From Pacificibacter marinus (lineage in GTDB: Bacteria > Pseudomonadota > Alphaproteobacteria > Rhodobacterales > Rhodobacteraceae), in assembly GCF_018860505.1 (NCBI RefSeq), contig NZ_JAHKPU010000034.1, positions 1 through 64,000 on the forward strand: a DNA stretch of 64,000 bases, written 5' to 3'. The notes below the pieces were generated by a model that saw only the letters and a program-made list of their open reading frames with translations, did no database searches and was not told the DNA's origin. Shown here one piece after another: positions 35,314 to 44,513 of the stretch (position 1 is its first letter; each line of letters opens with the position of its first letter). The position numbers were made by a program, and so were the translations under genes.

Positions 35314-36615
35314 ATGACCGACTTTTTCAAAAATATCCCCGCAATCAAATATGAGGGCCCTGACAGCGACAACGATTTCGCGTTTCGTCATTACAACCCT
35401 GATGAAATGATCATGGGCAAGCCGATGAAGGATCATCTGCGCTTTGCTGCGGCCTATTGGCATTCTTTTGCTTGGGAGGGTGGCGATCCCTTTGGCGGAC
35501 AAACCTTTGATCGCCCTTGGTTTGGCAACACCATCGAACACGCGAAACTCAAAGCAGATGTGGCGTTCGAGATGTTCTCGATCTTGGATGTGCCTTACTT
35601 TTGTTTCCACGACGTAGATGTGCGCCCTGAAGGCAAAACCTTTGCGGAGAACACGAAAAACCTAGAGACCATCGTCGATTACTTTGGCGAAAAGATGGAC
35701 GAAACGGGCGTGAAGCTTTTGTGGGGCACAGCAAACCTGTTTTCGCATGTCCGCTTCATGTCGGGTGCAGCCACCAACCCTGATCCTGACGTGTTTGCCT
35801 TTTCTGCGGCGACCATCAAAACCTGTATGGACGCCACAATGAAACTTGGTGGTGAAAACTATGTGCTTTGGGGTGGGCGCGAAGGTTATGAGACTTTGCT
35901 CAACACCGACATGGGGCGCGAACGTGAACAAGCGGGTCGCATGTTGCAGATGGTGGTCGATTACAAATACAAGATGGGCTTCAAGGGCGCGATCTTGATC
36001 GAACCCAAGCCACAAGAACCGACAAAGCACCAATATGATTACGATGTTGCCACGGTTTATGGCTTCCTCAAGGACTTTGGCCTAGAGGGCGAAGTGCAAG
36101 TCAATATCGAACAAGGTCACGCGATCCTTGCAGGGCATTCCTTTGAACACGAGCTGGCAATGGCACGCGAATTGGGAATCTTTGGCTCCATCGACATGAA
36201 TCGCAACGACTACCAATCTGGTTGGGATACAGATCAGTTCCCCAACAATGTCCCTGAAATGGCGCTGGCCTATTACGAGGTATTGCGTGCGGGCGGCTTT
36301 AAAACCGGTGGCACAAACTTTGACGCGAAACTGCGCCGTCAATCCTTGGACGCAGAAGACCTTATCCTTGCACATGTCGGCGGCATGGATGCCTGTGCAT
36401 CTGGCCTGAAAGCGGCTGCCGCGATGTTAGAGGATGGCAAATTAGAGGCGGCACGTAATGCGCGCTATGCGGGCTGGGCCACAGTCGACGGGGCGAACCT
36501 GTTACAGAGCGATTTGTCATCTATCTTTGATCAAGTCGTTGCCAATAACACAGATCCAAAACCACAGTCAGGTCGTCAAGAACGCCTTGAAAACTTGGTC
36601 AACAGATACCTGTAA
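35314..36615 (+). CDS. xylA: xylose isomerase
   Basis: 433 residues, class II length. Metal and catalytic motifs visible: [10 protein letters not shown] (catalytic His/Asp), [34 protein letters not shown], and [20 protein letters not shown]. It converts D-xylose to D-xylulose in the cytoplasm. It is the last gene of xylFHGBA and is followed by a strong hairpin (36636-36665) and an intrinsic terminator (36861-36890). Confidence 0.97.
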   Translation: MTDFFKNIPAIKYEGPDSDNDFAFRHYNPDEMIMGKPMKDHLRFAAAYWHSFAWEGGDPFGGQTFDRPWFGNTIEHAKLKADVAFEMFSILDVPYFCFHDVDVRPEGKTFAENTKNLETIVDYFGEKMDETGVKLLWGTANLFSHVRFMSGAATNPDPDVFAFSAATIKTCMDATMKLGGENYVLWGGREGYETLLNTDMGREREQAGRMLQMVVDYKYKMGFKGAILIEPKPQEPTKHQYDYDVATVYGFLKDFGLEGEVQVNIEQGHAILAGHSFEHELAMARELGIFGSIDMNRNDYQSGWDTDQFPNNVPEMALAYYEVLRAGGFKTGGTNFDAKLRRQSLDAEDLILAHVGGMDACASGLKAAAAMLEDGKLEAARNARYAGWATVDGANLLQSDLSSIFDQVVANNTDPKPQSGRQERLENLVNRYL

Positions 36616-36635
36616 AAGGCACCTTAAATCGAATG

Positions 36636-36665
36636 GCTTTGCCGCAAACACCATTGCGGCAAAGC
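36636..36665 (+). promoter_or_regulatory. strong hairpin just after xylA
   Basis: GCTTTGCCGCAA (36636-36647) and TTGCGGCAAAGC (36654-36665) form a perfect 12-bp stem with a six-base loop, 20 bases after the stop. There is no T-run, so it is more likely a 3'-end stability element than an intrinsic terminator. The rest of the 36616-36913 gap shows no gene. Confidence 0.55.
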
Positions 36666-36860
36666 GTACCCAGCAGGGTTTGGGATCAGAATTCCAACGC
36701 ATAAACGACTGCTAAACTTGCACTATATGACTGGTGATGCAGGCAATACATGCCATAGGCGACTTGGGTTGTTTTCCATGAGGCCGCTCTGACTAGGGTA
36801 CGCATGAGCTAGGTTTACGATTAGGTTTTGGTGCTTGGTCTTGAGATTTCACTCAGAAAA

Positions 36861-36890
36861 AAGGGCCGCGAGAACATCTCCGCGGCCCTT
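36861..36890. terminator. bidirectional intrinsic terminator between xylA and the LysM-binding protein genes
   Basis: AAGGGCCGCG (36861-36870) and CGCGGCCCTT (36881-36890) form a 10-bp stem with a ten-base loop. It is preceded by an A-run and followed by a T-run, so it can stop the xylose operon on the plus strand and the converging genes on the minus strand. Confidence 0.85.
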
Positions 36891-36913
36891 TTTTAAACTT
36901 TAGTTCCAAAGTG

Positions 36914-37951
36914 TCACTGGAGTTGTGCCCAGAACGCTTCGAGATGACGCCCGACGATTTCTTGATAACGCCCATCCGCTTTGAGTGCGCGCAAGCCCTC
37001 GTTTACGCGGTACAAATGCGCGGTGGCACGCCAATGTGTTTTGGACACCACAACATGTAAGCCCCCCTCAGATATAGGCCGTTCAAGCGGCAAAATAATA
37101 TCCCGCAGGCCCATTTCCACAATCAGGTTTGCCCCCAAGAACAGATTGACGGAAGCCGCGTCAGCTTCTCCGTCCATAACTTTTTGCATACATGCGTTCG
37201 CGTCTGCAGCACGCACAATCGTCACTACGCCGTTATTAAGCCAGTCACGGCCTTCGCGTTCCAAGTCATAGGTAAAATAGCCATCAGGGCGACAAATGCT
37301 TTTGCCAGCAAGGTCTTCATCCGTTTTGAATTCAAAGGCATTGTCGTTTTTGACAAACAGCATAATCGGCACTGTGATCAAGGAGTCAGAGTACAGGAAA
37401 TTCTGACACCGGAACTCTTCAGGCTTTGCGTCGCAATTACCGTGGCCCCAAGGGAAGCCCATGTCGAAGTCTTTTTCCTTTAGCAAAGGATCAAGATGCT
37501 CGCTCCAGTCATCATTCCACGTGACGGAATAGGTCACAGGGGATGGCGCCAATTCCATAGCCGCGTTGACGATTTCTGTGACCATCCCACCACCAGGCAG
37601 ATCTTTGTCGGTGAACGGTGCATAATTAGAACCGGTCAAGAACTTAAGATCAGCATTGTCATCCAACAAAGGGGTTGGATCGGCTGCGGTTTGACCTGCA
37701 GCACAGGGAATGTAGATCTCTGAGCCCGGCACCAAAGCGGTGCCGTTCAATTTGCCTTGGTTCGCGTAGTAAATCAGCGTCCAAGCCTGCGCATTGCCGT
37801 ATTCGCGCACTGCCACCTGAAACAAAGTGTCATTCTCTGTCACAGTGTAATTGACATCGCACGCCGCAGAGGCAGCACCTGCCCCCAAAACGGCAAGCAC
37901 ACTGGCAGCCGCATACATGGGCAGAGACTTTAGTAAGTGACGTTTTGTCAT
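36914..37951 (-). CDS. secreted LysM plus family-3 solute-binding domain protein (copy 1)
   Basis: 345 residues. Signal peptide to about residue 29 (AGAASA). A LysM domain (35-82, YTVTENDTLFQVAVREYGNAQAWTLIYYANQ...LVPGSEIYIP) binds peptidoglycan in known cases. A family-3 amino-acid-type binding domain (102-343) follows, with NYAPFTD, MVTEIVNAAM and a cysteine-rich segment GFPWGHGNCDAKPEEFRC. No permease or ATPase gene is adjacent, so classical ABC uptake is not supported. It may be a wall-tethered ligand sensor or scavenger. Paralogue of the gene at 37962, with which it is probably co-transcribed (10-bp gap). Confidence 0.82.
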   Translation of the reverse strand: MTKRHLLKSLPMYAAASVLAVLGAGAASAACDVNYTVTENDTLFQVAVREYGNAQAWTLIYYANQGKLNGTALVPGSEIYIPCAAGQTAADPTPLLDDNADLKFLTGSNYAPFTDKDLPGGGMVTEIVNAAMELAPSPVTYSVTWNDDWSEHLDPLLKEKDFDMGFPWGHGNCDAKPEEFRCQNFLYSDSLITVPIMLFVKNDNAFEFKTDEDLAGKSICRPDGYFTYDLEREGRDWLNNGVVTIVRAADANACMQKVMDGEADAASVNLFLGANLIVEMGLRDIILPLERPISEGGLHVVVSKTHWRATAHLYRVNEGLRALKADGRYQEIVGRHLEAFWAQLQ

Positions 37952-37961
37952 CTGCTATCTC

Positions 37962-39044
37962 CTAGAAGTTGGACCAAATGAGCGTCATGTGATCTTCGAC
38001 GATCTTTTGGTAAGATCCATCTTCGCGAATGCCTGCAAGGCCTGCGTTGATGACATCAAGCATCTCTTGCGCCTGTGGATGCGATTGGTGCACCAAGACA
38101 TAGAGCGCTTGCAAAGACATCGGGTGGTTCATCACGTTGACTTGGTCTTTGATGTCCATGGTCTTCATCACTTCACGACCTTGGAATTCATTGCCGCCAA
38201 CAAAATCGACATCGCCCGCCAACATCATCGCGAAACAGTCTTGGATGGTGGGGGCGCGTTTCAATTCAACCTTGCCGTCTTTCAACCAGTTGCGTCCGTT
38301 TTCATCCATGTCCCATGCAAGCGTGTTGTCTTGGCGACAGATAGAATGGCCGATGATGTCGTCGTCCGTGTTGAACTGAAGACCACTGGCTTTGCTCGCA
38401 AAGACCAATTCGAGCATCTCGAACATCGGATCAGAGAATAAAAAGCTGGTGCAACGATAGTTCTCAGGATCGCGGTCACAGTTTGGCTTGTACCAAGGAA
38501 AACCCATATCCAACAAAGCATTGGACAACATCGGATCGAAATGTGCGCCCCAGTCGGTGATAAAGTGAATCGCGTGACCTTGCTCAGGTGCCGCTTTGGT
38601 CATCGCTGCATCGACGATATCTGTGATCAAACCACCGTTATGCGAGTTTTGATCGGAATAAGGTTCGCGACCATTGCCGGTTAAAATGTTAATTTTTGTG
38701 CGTACAGACGCATCGCCACGGGGCACGACTACGGCTTGTGTCTTGACAGGTTCCGCGTCAGCAACCACTTCACGACCACCGGGCAGACCCGTCGGCAGCC
38801 CATCGATACAGGGCATATCAAGACGCATGCCGACACCCAGATTGCTTGGGCGCGGGCCAATGCTAGAAATGTTCTGGCTGTGGATCAACGTCCAACGCCC
38901 AACGTCTTTGTAGTGCTCATCCGCGATCAACGACAGGCTATCGCCACGTTGAACCACATAAACACCACCGCATGTTTCGGCCATAGCGGGCGCCGCAGCG
39001 AATCCTAATAGCCCCGTTGCAAACGCAGCAATCGTCTTTTTCAT
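37962..39044 (-). CDS. secreted LysM plus family-3 solute-binding domain protein (copy 2)
   Basis: 360 residues from ATG 39044 (AGGA eight bases upstream); starts 18 and 54 bp further upstream are open but less well placed. Signal peptide MKKTIAAFATGLLGFAAAPAMA, LysM at 28-79 (YVVQRGDSLSLIADEHYKDVGRWTLIHSQN), binding domain about 116-358. It shares with copy 1 the blocks G..PYSD, GFPW....CD.DPE.YRC.SFLFSD and SICR.D....D....GRNWL, including the cysteine positions. The pair is a tandem duplication with considerable divergence, suggesting two ligands. Confidence 0.82.
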   Translation of the reverse strand: MKKTIAAFATGLLGFAAAPAMAETCGGVYVVQRGDSLSLIADEHYKDVGRWTLIHSQNISSIGPRPSNLGVGMRLDMPCIDGLPTGLPGGREVVADAEPVKTQAVVVPRGDASVRTKINILTGNGREPYSDQNSHNGGLITDIVDAAMTKAAPEQGHAIHFITDWGAHFDPMLSNALLDMGFPWYKPNCDRDPENYRCTSFLFSDPMFEMLELVFASKASGLQFNTDDDIIGHSICRQDNTLAWDMDENGRNWLKDGKVELKRAPTIQDCFAMMLAGDVDFVGGNEFQGREVMKTMDIKDQVNVMNHPMSLQALYVLVHQSHPQAQEMLDVINAGLAGIREDGSYQKIVEDHMTLIWSNF

Positions 39045-39162
39045 CGTATTTGTCCTATTCATAGCACTGCAACAGACACCCTTTGGCCTGCGCAGCAAAA
39101 AAGCTGTGCATCAAAAACTCTGTCTCAAAATGACACAAAGCTCAGACACGTGATGTTATGAG

Positions 39163-39187
39163 AAAAACGCAGCCCTCCCCGGCTGCG
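39163..39187 (-). terminator. intrinsic terminator after the 39195-39995 gene
   Basis: CGCAGCC (39168-39174) pairs with GGCTGCG (39181-39187); on the minus strand the stem is followed by TTTTT (39167-39163). It lies eight bases past the stop codon, so the membrane-protein gene ends its own transcript here and the LysM genes downstream need their own promoter. Confidence 0.75.
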
Positions 39188-39194
39188 CTTTGAT

Positions 39195-39995
39195 TTATTG
39201 ACCGACGAAAGTGGTCATAATGGCGTTCGTGTTCACACGGCCAGAACTTAGCAAAAATGGCTCAGGAACTTTGATGGTCCCGTTTTCATACGCCATGTTG
39301 AGCATGTGATCGATCTCAGGCTGGCTCAGATCTTGCGCAGTTGCATCCAAAACCATGCTGAACAAGGTCGCCGCCGCCAATTTGGCATCTCCAACCGCAT
39401 CCGCTGTTGCAGCCGTAGTCGAAGATGTGCGCAATGCTGCGATGGTGCCTGCTGTCATTTGCGCCACAAATTCATTTTCATCGACAGAGTAAGCAGGCGT
39501 CGTCGGTTCAACAACTTGCGCAGCTATTGTCGCAAGCGTCTCAGTCTCGACAACGTTTGAAGCACTCACCTCGGCCGCGATTTCTTCGCGCCCTAAACCG
39601 CCAGACCAGATGGTCAGCCCAGCAATCACAACAACCAGACCTGCGGCGATGCCGATCAGAAATTTATAAGATGGGCCGCTTGTTTCGGCCTGTAGAGCTT
39701 TGAGCGGAGCGTCTTGTGTGGGTTTTTGTGCGGTTTGAGATGTATCCACCGGTTCTTGCCCAGATGTCAATTCAACACCAAAATCATTCAACGCCTTGCC
39801 GTCCATTTTTAGATCGACGACATTTTTATCCATTGATCCAACAGATGTCGGCTGCGGCTGTTCTTTTCCCACGGACGCGATATTTTCTTGAACTTTAATG
39901 TTCGCCTGCGTTTCTACTTTTTCAATTTTCAACGCGCTGCTGGCAGACCGCGCACCGTTATATTCTTTGACTCTAACGTCTTTTGAGACACTCAT
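39195..39995 (-). CDS. single-span membrane protein of unknown function
   Basis: 266 residues from ATG 39995, preceded by a G-rich ribosome site; a start five codons upstream is also open. The first ~108 residues are polar and probably cytoplasmic, rich in Q, T, K and S with low complexity. One transmembrane helix (111-131, KFLIGIAAGLVVVIAGLTIWS) is followed by an Ala/Thr-rich outer part with no cysteine and no recognised domain. A predicted promoter (40053-40081) and terminator (39163-39187) make it a single-gene unit. No family was recognised; it lies next to the LysM-binding protein pair, which may be functionally linked. Confidence 0.75.
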   Translation of the reverse strand: MSVSKDVRVKEYNGARSASSALKIEKVETQANIKVQENIASVGKEQPQPTSVGSMDKNVVDLKMDGKALNDFGVELTSGQEPVDTSQTAQKPTQDAPLKALQAETSGPSYKFLIGIAAGLVVVIAGLTIWSGGLGREEIAAEVSASNVVETETLATIAAQVVEPTTPAYSVDENEFVAQMTAGTIAALRTSSTTAATADAVGDAKLAAATLFSMVLDATAQDLSQPEIDHMLNMAYENGTIKVPEPFLLSSGRVNTNAIMTTFVGQ

Positions 39996-40052
39996 GACCG
40001 TACCCCCCATGGCACTTTACGCAGGGGAAACGACAGAGAATCCCCGCGAAGA

Positions 40053-40081
40053 GTTAGATCAAAAGGATGTAGCCTTGTCAA
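40053..40081 (-). promoter_or_regulatory. predicted sigma-70 promoter of the 39195-39995 gene
   Basis: On the minus strand a perfect -35 TTGACA (40081-40076) is followed after 17 bases by TCTAAC (40058-40053), four of six to the -10 consensus. It ends 58 bases before the start codon at 39995. Confidence 0.5.
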
Positions 40082-40310
40082 CATAAGGTAGGGCGAAGGA
40101 ACTTACCTACAACATACAGGCAAAGCATCGTATCCCTACTATGGGCGCTACGTTCAGAATTTTACGAATCAGGGAAATTTTAGCCTGCAACCTGATATCC
40201 TGCTCAGGCCAATTTGAACAGCAAAACAGCGGCGCGCGCCCCTGCCCCCTCTTGCCAAACTCGTATTGTCCCGCGTAGAGCAATAGCACCTAATCTGTGC
40301 GGACTGAATT

Positions 40311-41633
40311 GTGTTTTTATACCGTCTACTTTTGACTCTTCTGGCGCCTCTGGCTGCGCTCATTGCGTTGCGCCAAGTACTGCGCGGCACAGAAAGCCTG
40401 TCGGACATCAAAGAACGATTTGGCGCGGGGCTGGCATCTGCGCCAATGTTACCAGGGTCTACCCTTTGGTTTCACGGAGCTTCAAACGGCGAATTGACCG
40501 CAGGACGTGCCTTGATCGAAGACGCCCTTGCACGCGACGGATCGCGGCACATCATTGTCACCGTCAACAGCGTCACCGCGCGCCAACTGGTGCAAAACTG
40601 GGGGCTTGATCGCGTCAAGGTACGCCTCGCCCCACTGGATTTCAAACGCACGGTGCATCATTTTATCGCCTGCACACAGCCAGACGCCTTGATCACAATC
40701 GAAAACGAAATTTGGCCCAATCGTTTCACCCATTGCGCCGCACACGACATTCCGGTGATCGTTGTTGGCGCGCGTATGTCACAAAAAACCCTAGAGGGTT
40801 GGCAAAAATACGCGCCTGTATTGCGCAACATGACACGCCTGACTCTGGGCGCCATTACCGCGCTTGCCCCGCAAGACACGGACTCGCAAGACCGACTCGT
40901 CGCGTTGGGGTTGGACGCTGAGCGCGTGTTGCCCCTGTTCAATCTTAAAAGTGGTGTTGATGCGACGGTCGCACTGCCCGAGGACGCCGCACAATTGCGG
41001 ACGTCGTTTCACAAAGACAAAACAATTCTGGCGGCTTCGACTCATGACGGCGAAGATGAGATTATCCTTGAAAGTTTTGCGCATTTACGGAAATCGCATC
41101 CCGATCTTCGGCTGATATTGGCCCCACGCCACCCCGCACGCGCAGATAAAATTCAAGCACTTGCATTGACCTTTGGGTTGGATGTTTCTCGACGCAGTGC
41201 CCATGAAGCCCCAGATGTCGCATCTGTCTATTTAGCAGACACATTGGGCGAAATGGCCCTATGGTACGCGCTGGCAGGCATCACATTCGTGGGCGGGTCA
41301 TTGGTGGACAACGGCGGGCACACCCCGTTTGAACCCGTCCAGTTCGGCTCGATTGTGGTCCATGGGCCTTTTGTGTCCAATCATGCGCAGGCATTTGAAG
41401 CACTGGCGCAGGCCGGAGGCGCACTTAAAGTGAAAAACGCGGCAGATCTTGAAACCACTTTGGACGCGCTTCTTGTGGCACCGAATGAGGCGGCACAATT
41501 GGCGCAATCGGGCACTCAAGCTCTGGCAAAACTACGCACATCTATCACAGCAACGGCCGCATTTTGGAGCGCTGTAGACGATGCTATTCAGGTGCGCAAA
41601 GAGACACCATCTCGGATACGCGCCCGTCTCTAA
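40311..41633 (+). CDS. waaA: 3-deoxy-D-manno-octulosonic acid (Kdo) transferase
   Basis: 440 residues from GTG 40311. It transfers Kdo to lipid A precursor at the inner membrane. An N-terminal hydrophobic anchor (FLYRLLLTLLAPLAALIAL) precedes a GT-B glycosyltransferase fold with LWFHGASNGEL, TIENEIWPNRF and the C-terminal GGSLVDNGGHTPFEP donor site. The ribosome site is weak. About 300 bp without a gene lie upstream. It is followed by the Nudix gene after 123 bp. Confidence 0.9.
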   Translation: MFLYRLLLTLLAPLAALIALRQVLRGTESLSDIKERFGAGLASAPMLPGSTLWFHGASNGELTAGRALIEDALARDGSRHIIVTVNSVTARQLVQNWGLDRVKVRLAPLDFKRTVHHFIACTQPDALITIENEIWPNRFTHCAAHDIPVIVVGARMSQKTLEGWQKYAPVLRNMTRLTLGAITALAPQDTDSQDRLVALGLDAERVLPLFNLKSGVDATVALPEDAAQLRTSFHKDKTILAASTHDGEDEIILESFAHLRKSHPDLRLILAPRHPARADKIQALALTFGLDVSRRSAHEAPDVASVYLADTLGEMALWYALAGITFVGGSLVDNGGHTPFEPVQFGSIVVHGPFVSNHAQAFEALAQAGGALKVKNAADLETTLDALLVAPNEAAQLAQSGTQALAKLRTSITATAAFWSAVDDAIQVRKETPSRIRARL

Positions 41634-41756
41634 GACTATGGATCAAGTGGGAAAAATGTCTAAATACAGTGCAAAAACGCGAAAGTCGTTTGCTAAAGCC
41701 ATTCTTTTTGTTACCTTTTCGAAAAGACCTATCGACACAATAGCGGAGCACACGCA

Positions 41757-42236
41757 GTGAACGCAGTTCGAACCAAACAACGTCCTGTGCGCCTGCTTGG
41801 CGCAACAAAAACGGGTGTAAGAACCCAATTTGGCGCGTTGTGTTGGCGTGTGCGCAAAGATCGCGTCGAAGTCTTGCTGGTTCAAACACGACGCCGCAAA
41901 CGGTGGATCATTCCCAAAGGTTGGCCAATGGAAGGCCAAACCCCCGCCAAAGCCGCCGCGACTGAAGCCTATGAAGAAGCTGGCATTTTAGGAAAAGTCG
42001 CACCGATTTGCATTGGCCTTTACAGCTACACCAAATACCCGCGCGCGGGCACTGATCCGCTGCCTTGCATGGTGGCGGTCTTTCCGATGAAAGCCAGTAA
42101 AATACTGAAAGACTACCCCGAAAAAGGCCAACGCAAGCGCAAATGGGTGTCGACAAAAAAAGCCGCCGAAATGGCAGGCGAACCAGAGCTGGCACAAATC
42201 TTGCGGCACTTCGACCCAAGACTGATGCGCCTTTAA
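41757..42236 (+). CDS. Nudix hydrolase (DIPP-like)
   Basis: 159 residues from GTG 41757 (GGAG upstream). The Nudix helix reads GWPMEGQTPAKAAATEAYEEAGIL: the EEAG metal ligands are kept, but the first Glu and the Arg of the consensus GX5EX7REUXEEXGU are both Thr. The start RTQFGALCWR and IIPKGWPMEG place it near diadenosine/diphosphoinositol polyphosphate hydrolases found in alphaproteobacteria. Probably hydrolyses a nucleoside diphosphate-linked compound in the cytoplasm; substrate unknown. Confidence 0.85.
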   Translation: MNAVRTKQRPVRLLGATKTGVRTQFGALCWRVRKDRVEVLLVQTRRRKRWIIPKGWPMEGQTPAKAAATEAYEEAGILGKVAPICIGLYSYTKYPRAGTDPLPCMVAVFPMKASKILKDYPEKGQRKRKWVSTKKAAEMAGEPELAQILRHFDPRLMRL

Positions 42237-42347
42237 GCGGTAATTTTCCCCTTTGGAAAGCCCCATCAAAGGACTAATCGTTTACATTGCGCGCAAGCGC
42301 GCGCTATTCTGATGCAACGCATAAAACTCCAACAACAGTAGACAGAT

Positions 42348-42842
42348 ATGATCCGATACACGCTCAAATGCAGCGAAGATCACAGTTTTGAAAGTTGGTT
42401 CGCTTCTGCCACGGCGTTTGAGACGTTGCAGGCCGCGGGGCAATTGTCCTGTCCGCACTGTGGTTCTGATCACGTTACAAAATCGTTGATGACACCACGC
42501 GTCAGTACAGCCCGTAAAAGCGCGGCCTCACCTGAAAGCGATGAAACACAGGCATCCACCGTGCAAACGTCCCCGCAGCGTCACAAAGACGCTCAAATGC
42601 CGTCAGAGCAACCCACCGCGAAAGACGCCGAGGCAACTCTAACAGCGATGCGAGATCATATCGAAAAAAACGCAGATTATGTTGGGACAGACTTTACCAC
42701 GCAAGCGCGCGCGATGAACGACGGCGAAGCCCCTGAACGCTCGATCTATGGTGAGGCCAAATTTGAGGACGCCAAAGCGATGATCGAAGACGGCCTGCCC
42801 ATTGTGCCTCTGCCCTTTTTGCCCAAACGTAAGCTGAACTGA
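42348..42842 (+). CDS. DUF1178 family protein
   Basis: 164 residues. The N-terminus MIRYTLKCSEDHSFESWFASATAFETL and the CPHCGSDHVTKSLMTPRV zinc-ribbon-like segment define this uncharacterised family (Cys8, Cys35 and Cys38 could bind zinc). The middle is charged and probably disordered; a conserved helical C-terminus follows (EAKFEDAKAMIEDGLPIVPLPF). Function unknown. It is commonly found near housekeeping genes in alphaproteobacteria, as here between the Nudix gene and lysC. Confidence 0.85.
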   Translation: MIRYTLKCSEDHSFESWFASATAFETLQAAGQLSCPHCGSDHVTKSLMTPRVSTARKSAASPESDETQASTVQTSPQRHKDAQMPSEQPTAKDAEATLTAMRDHIEKNADYVGTDFTTQARAMNDGEAPERSIYGEAKFEDAKAMIEDGLPIVPLPFLPKRKLN

Positions 42843-42990
42843 ACAGGTTCCGGGCGAAATAGCCCCCGCGCCTCGGTTTGCGCATGTTATTACAACCCAA
42901 TTGCCAAAGACATGCCCGCCTCTCTTGCACTTTGCCCAAATGCACCCTAGGACAGCCTGATCATTCTAGACGGGGGAGAAGGGCCAAAAA

Positions 42991-44226
42991 ATGCCAGTTC
43001 TCGTAATGAAATTCGGCGGCACATCTGTCGCCACGCTCGACCGCATCAAACGTGCGGCCAAACGTGTTAGCCGCGAAGTTGCCAATGGCAACGACGTGAT
43101 TGTTGTTGTGTCCGCCATGTCCGGCGAGACCAATAAGCTTGTTGGCTATGTCAATGAAACCTCTCCGATGTTCGATGCGCGTGAATATGACGCCATTGTA
43201 TCGTCAGGCGAGAACGTGACGGCAGGCCTGATGGCGCTGACGTTGCAAGAAATGGATATCCCTGCGCGCAGCTGGCAAGGGTGGCAAGTGCCGCTGAAAA
43301 CCACATCCGCGCATGGTGCTGCACGGATCGAAGACATCCCGACGGACAACATCAACGAAAAATTTGGTGAAGGCATGAAAGTGGCTGTTGTGGCCGGTTT
43401 CCAAGGTATCTCGAACGAGGGCCGCATCACCACGCTGGGGCGCGGTGGGTCTGACACCACGGCTGTGGCTTTTGCAGCTGCTTTTGACGCGATCCGCTGT
43501 GACATCTACACTGATGTGGACGGCGTCTACACCACCGATCCGCGCATCACCGATAAAGCGCGTAAGATGGAAAAGGTGTCCTTTGAGGAAATGTTGGAAC
43601 TGGCGTCACTTGGCGCGAAGGTTCTGCAAACCCGCTCTGTTGAATTGGCCATGCGCTTTAAGGTTAAGCTGCGTGTGCTATCGTCTTTTGAAGAATATGA
43701 CCCCAATGCTGGCACGCTGATCTGTGCTGAGGAGGATATCGTGGAAAACAATGTAGTCTCCGGCGTTGCCGCAAGCCGTGAAGAAGCCAAAATGACCCTT
43801 GTGTCTGTGGCCGATCGCCCCGGCATTGCCGCTGCTATCTTTGGTCCCTTGGCCGAGGCTGGCGTGAATGTCGATATGATCATTCAAAACATCTCGGAAG
43901 ACGGCCGCACCGACATGACCTTTTCTTGTCCCGTCGATCAAGTGGCCCGCGCTGAGGCCGCTATGGCCGCCACAAAAGACCGCAGTGATGTGAATTATGA
44001 AGCCTTGGTGTCTGACACCAATGTTGCCAAGATTTCACTGGTTGGCATTGGTATGCGGTCACAATCTGGCGTGGCTGCAAAAATGTTCAAAACGCTGTCA
44101 GATGAGGGCATCAACATCAAAGTCATCGCCACATCCGAGATCAAGGTCTCTGTGCTGGTGGATCGCAAGTACACTGAATTGGCGGTGCAAGCGCTGCACG
44201 ATGCCTTTGAACTTGAAAAAGCTTAA
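42991..44226 (+). CDS. lysC: aspartate kinase
   Basis: 411 residues with GGAGAAGGG upstream of ATG. The amino-acid kinase domain (1-250) shows KFGGTSVATLDRIKRAA and GRGGSDTTAVAFAAAFDA; two ACT regulatory domains follow (about 265-410). It phosphorylates L-aspartate as the first step to lysine, threonine and methionine, usually with feedback inhibition through the ACT domains. An intrinsic terminator follows at 44253. Confidence 0.96.
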   Translation: MPVLVMKFGGTSVATLDRIKRAAKRVSREVANGNDVIVVVSAMSGETNKLVGYVNETSPMFDAREYDAIVSSGENVTAGLMALTLQEMDIPARSWQGWQVPLKTTSAHGAARIEDIPTDNINEKFGEGMKVAVVAGFQGISNEGRITTLGRGGSDTTAVAFAAAFDAIRCDIYTDVDGVYTTDPRITDKARKMEKVSFEEMLELASLGAKVLQTRSVELAMRFKVKLRVLSSFEEYDPNAGTLICAEEDIVENNVVSGVAASREEAKMTLVSVADRPGIAAAIFGPLAEAGVNVDMIIQNISEDGRTDMTFSCPVDQVARAEAAMAATKDRSDVNYEALVSDTNVAKISLVGIGMRSQSGVAAKMFKTLSDEGINIKVIATSEIKVSVLVDRKYTELAVQALHDAFELEKA

Positions 44227-44252
44227 CAGCCCTCCGACTGTCGTCATAATCA

Positions 44253-44284
44253 GCCCCCGCCCAGACCTCTGAGTGGGGGCTTTT
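44253..44284 (+). terminator. intrinsic terminator after lysC
   Basis: GCCCCCGC (44253-44260) pairs with GTGGGGGC (44273-44280), eight pairs including one G-U, and is followed by TTTTA. It lies 27 bases past the lysC stop and before the ribosome site of the next small gene. Confidence 0.7.
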
Positions 44285-44303
44285 ACTTGGAAAGGTCTTC
44301 TCA

Positions 44304-44513
44304 ATGCGTGACAGCTTGCGGCAAAAAATCATCGCGGTTTGCGACGCCAAGATCGCAGCGAAAGGCGACGGCGTTGGTTTGTCCTTTTATGCGTTTTTCA
44401 AAAACAAAAACGATGACCCCGCCCTGCTAATGGAAGCCGCCACATGGTGGATAGAAACCCATAAGTTGGATCATTTCGAGAAAGCGGCAAAAATTCGCGA
44501 CATGTTACGTTGA
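44304..44513 (+). CDS. small hypothetical protein
   Basis: 69 residues. The start has GGAAAGG eight bases upstream, and the composition is protein-like (charged, helical; ends HFEKAAKIRDMLR). A helical C-terminus of the UVR-motif kind (hexxAAxIRDxLR) is visible, as found in UvrB/UvrC and McsA linkers, but the match is short. The terminator of lysC lies between the two genes, so it may have its own promoter. No family assigned. Confidence 0.6.
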   Translation: MRDSLRQKIIAVCDAKIAAKGDGVGLSFYAFFKNKNDDPALLMEAATWWIETHKLDHFEKAAKIRDMLR

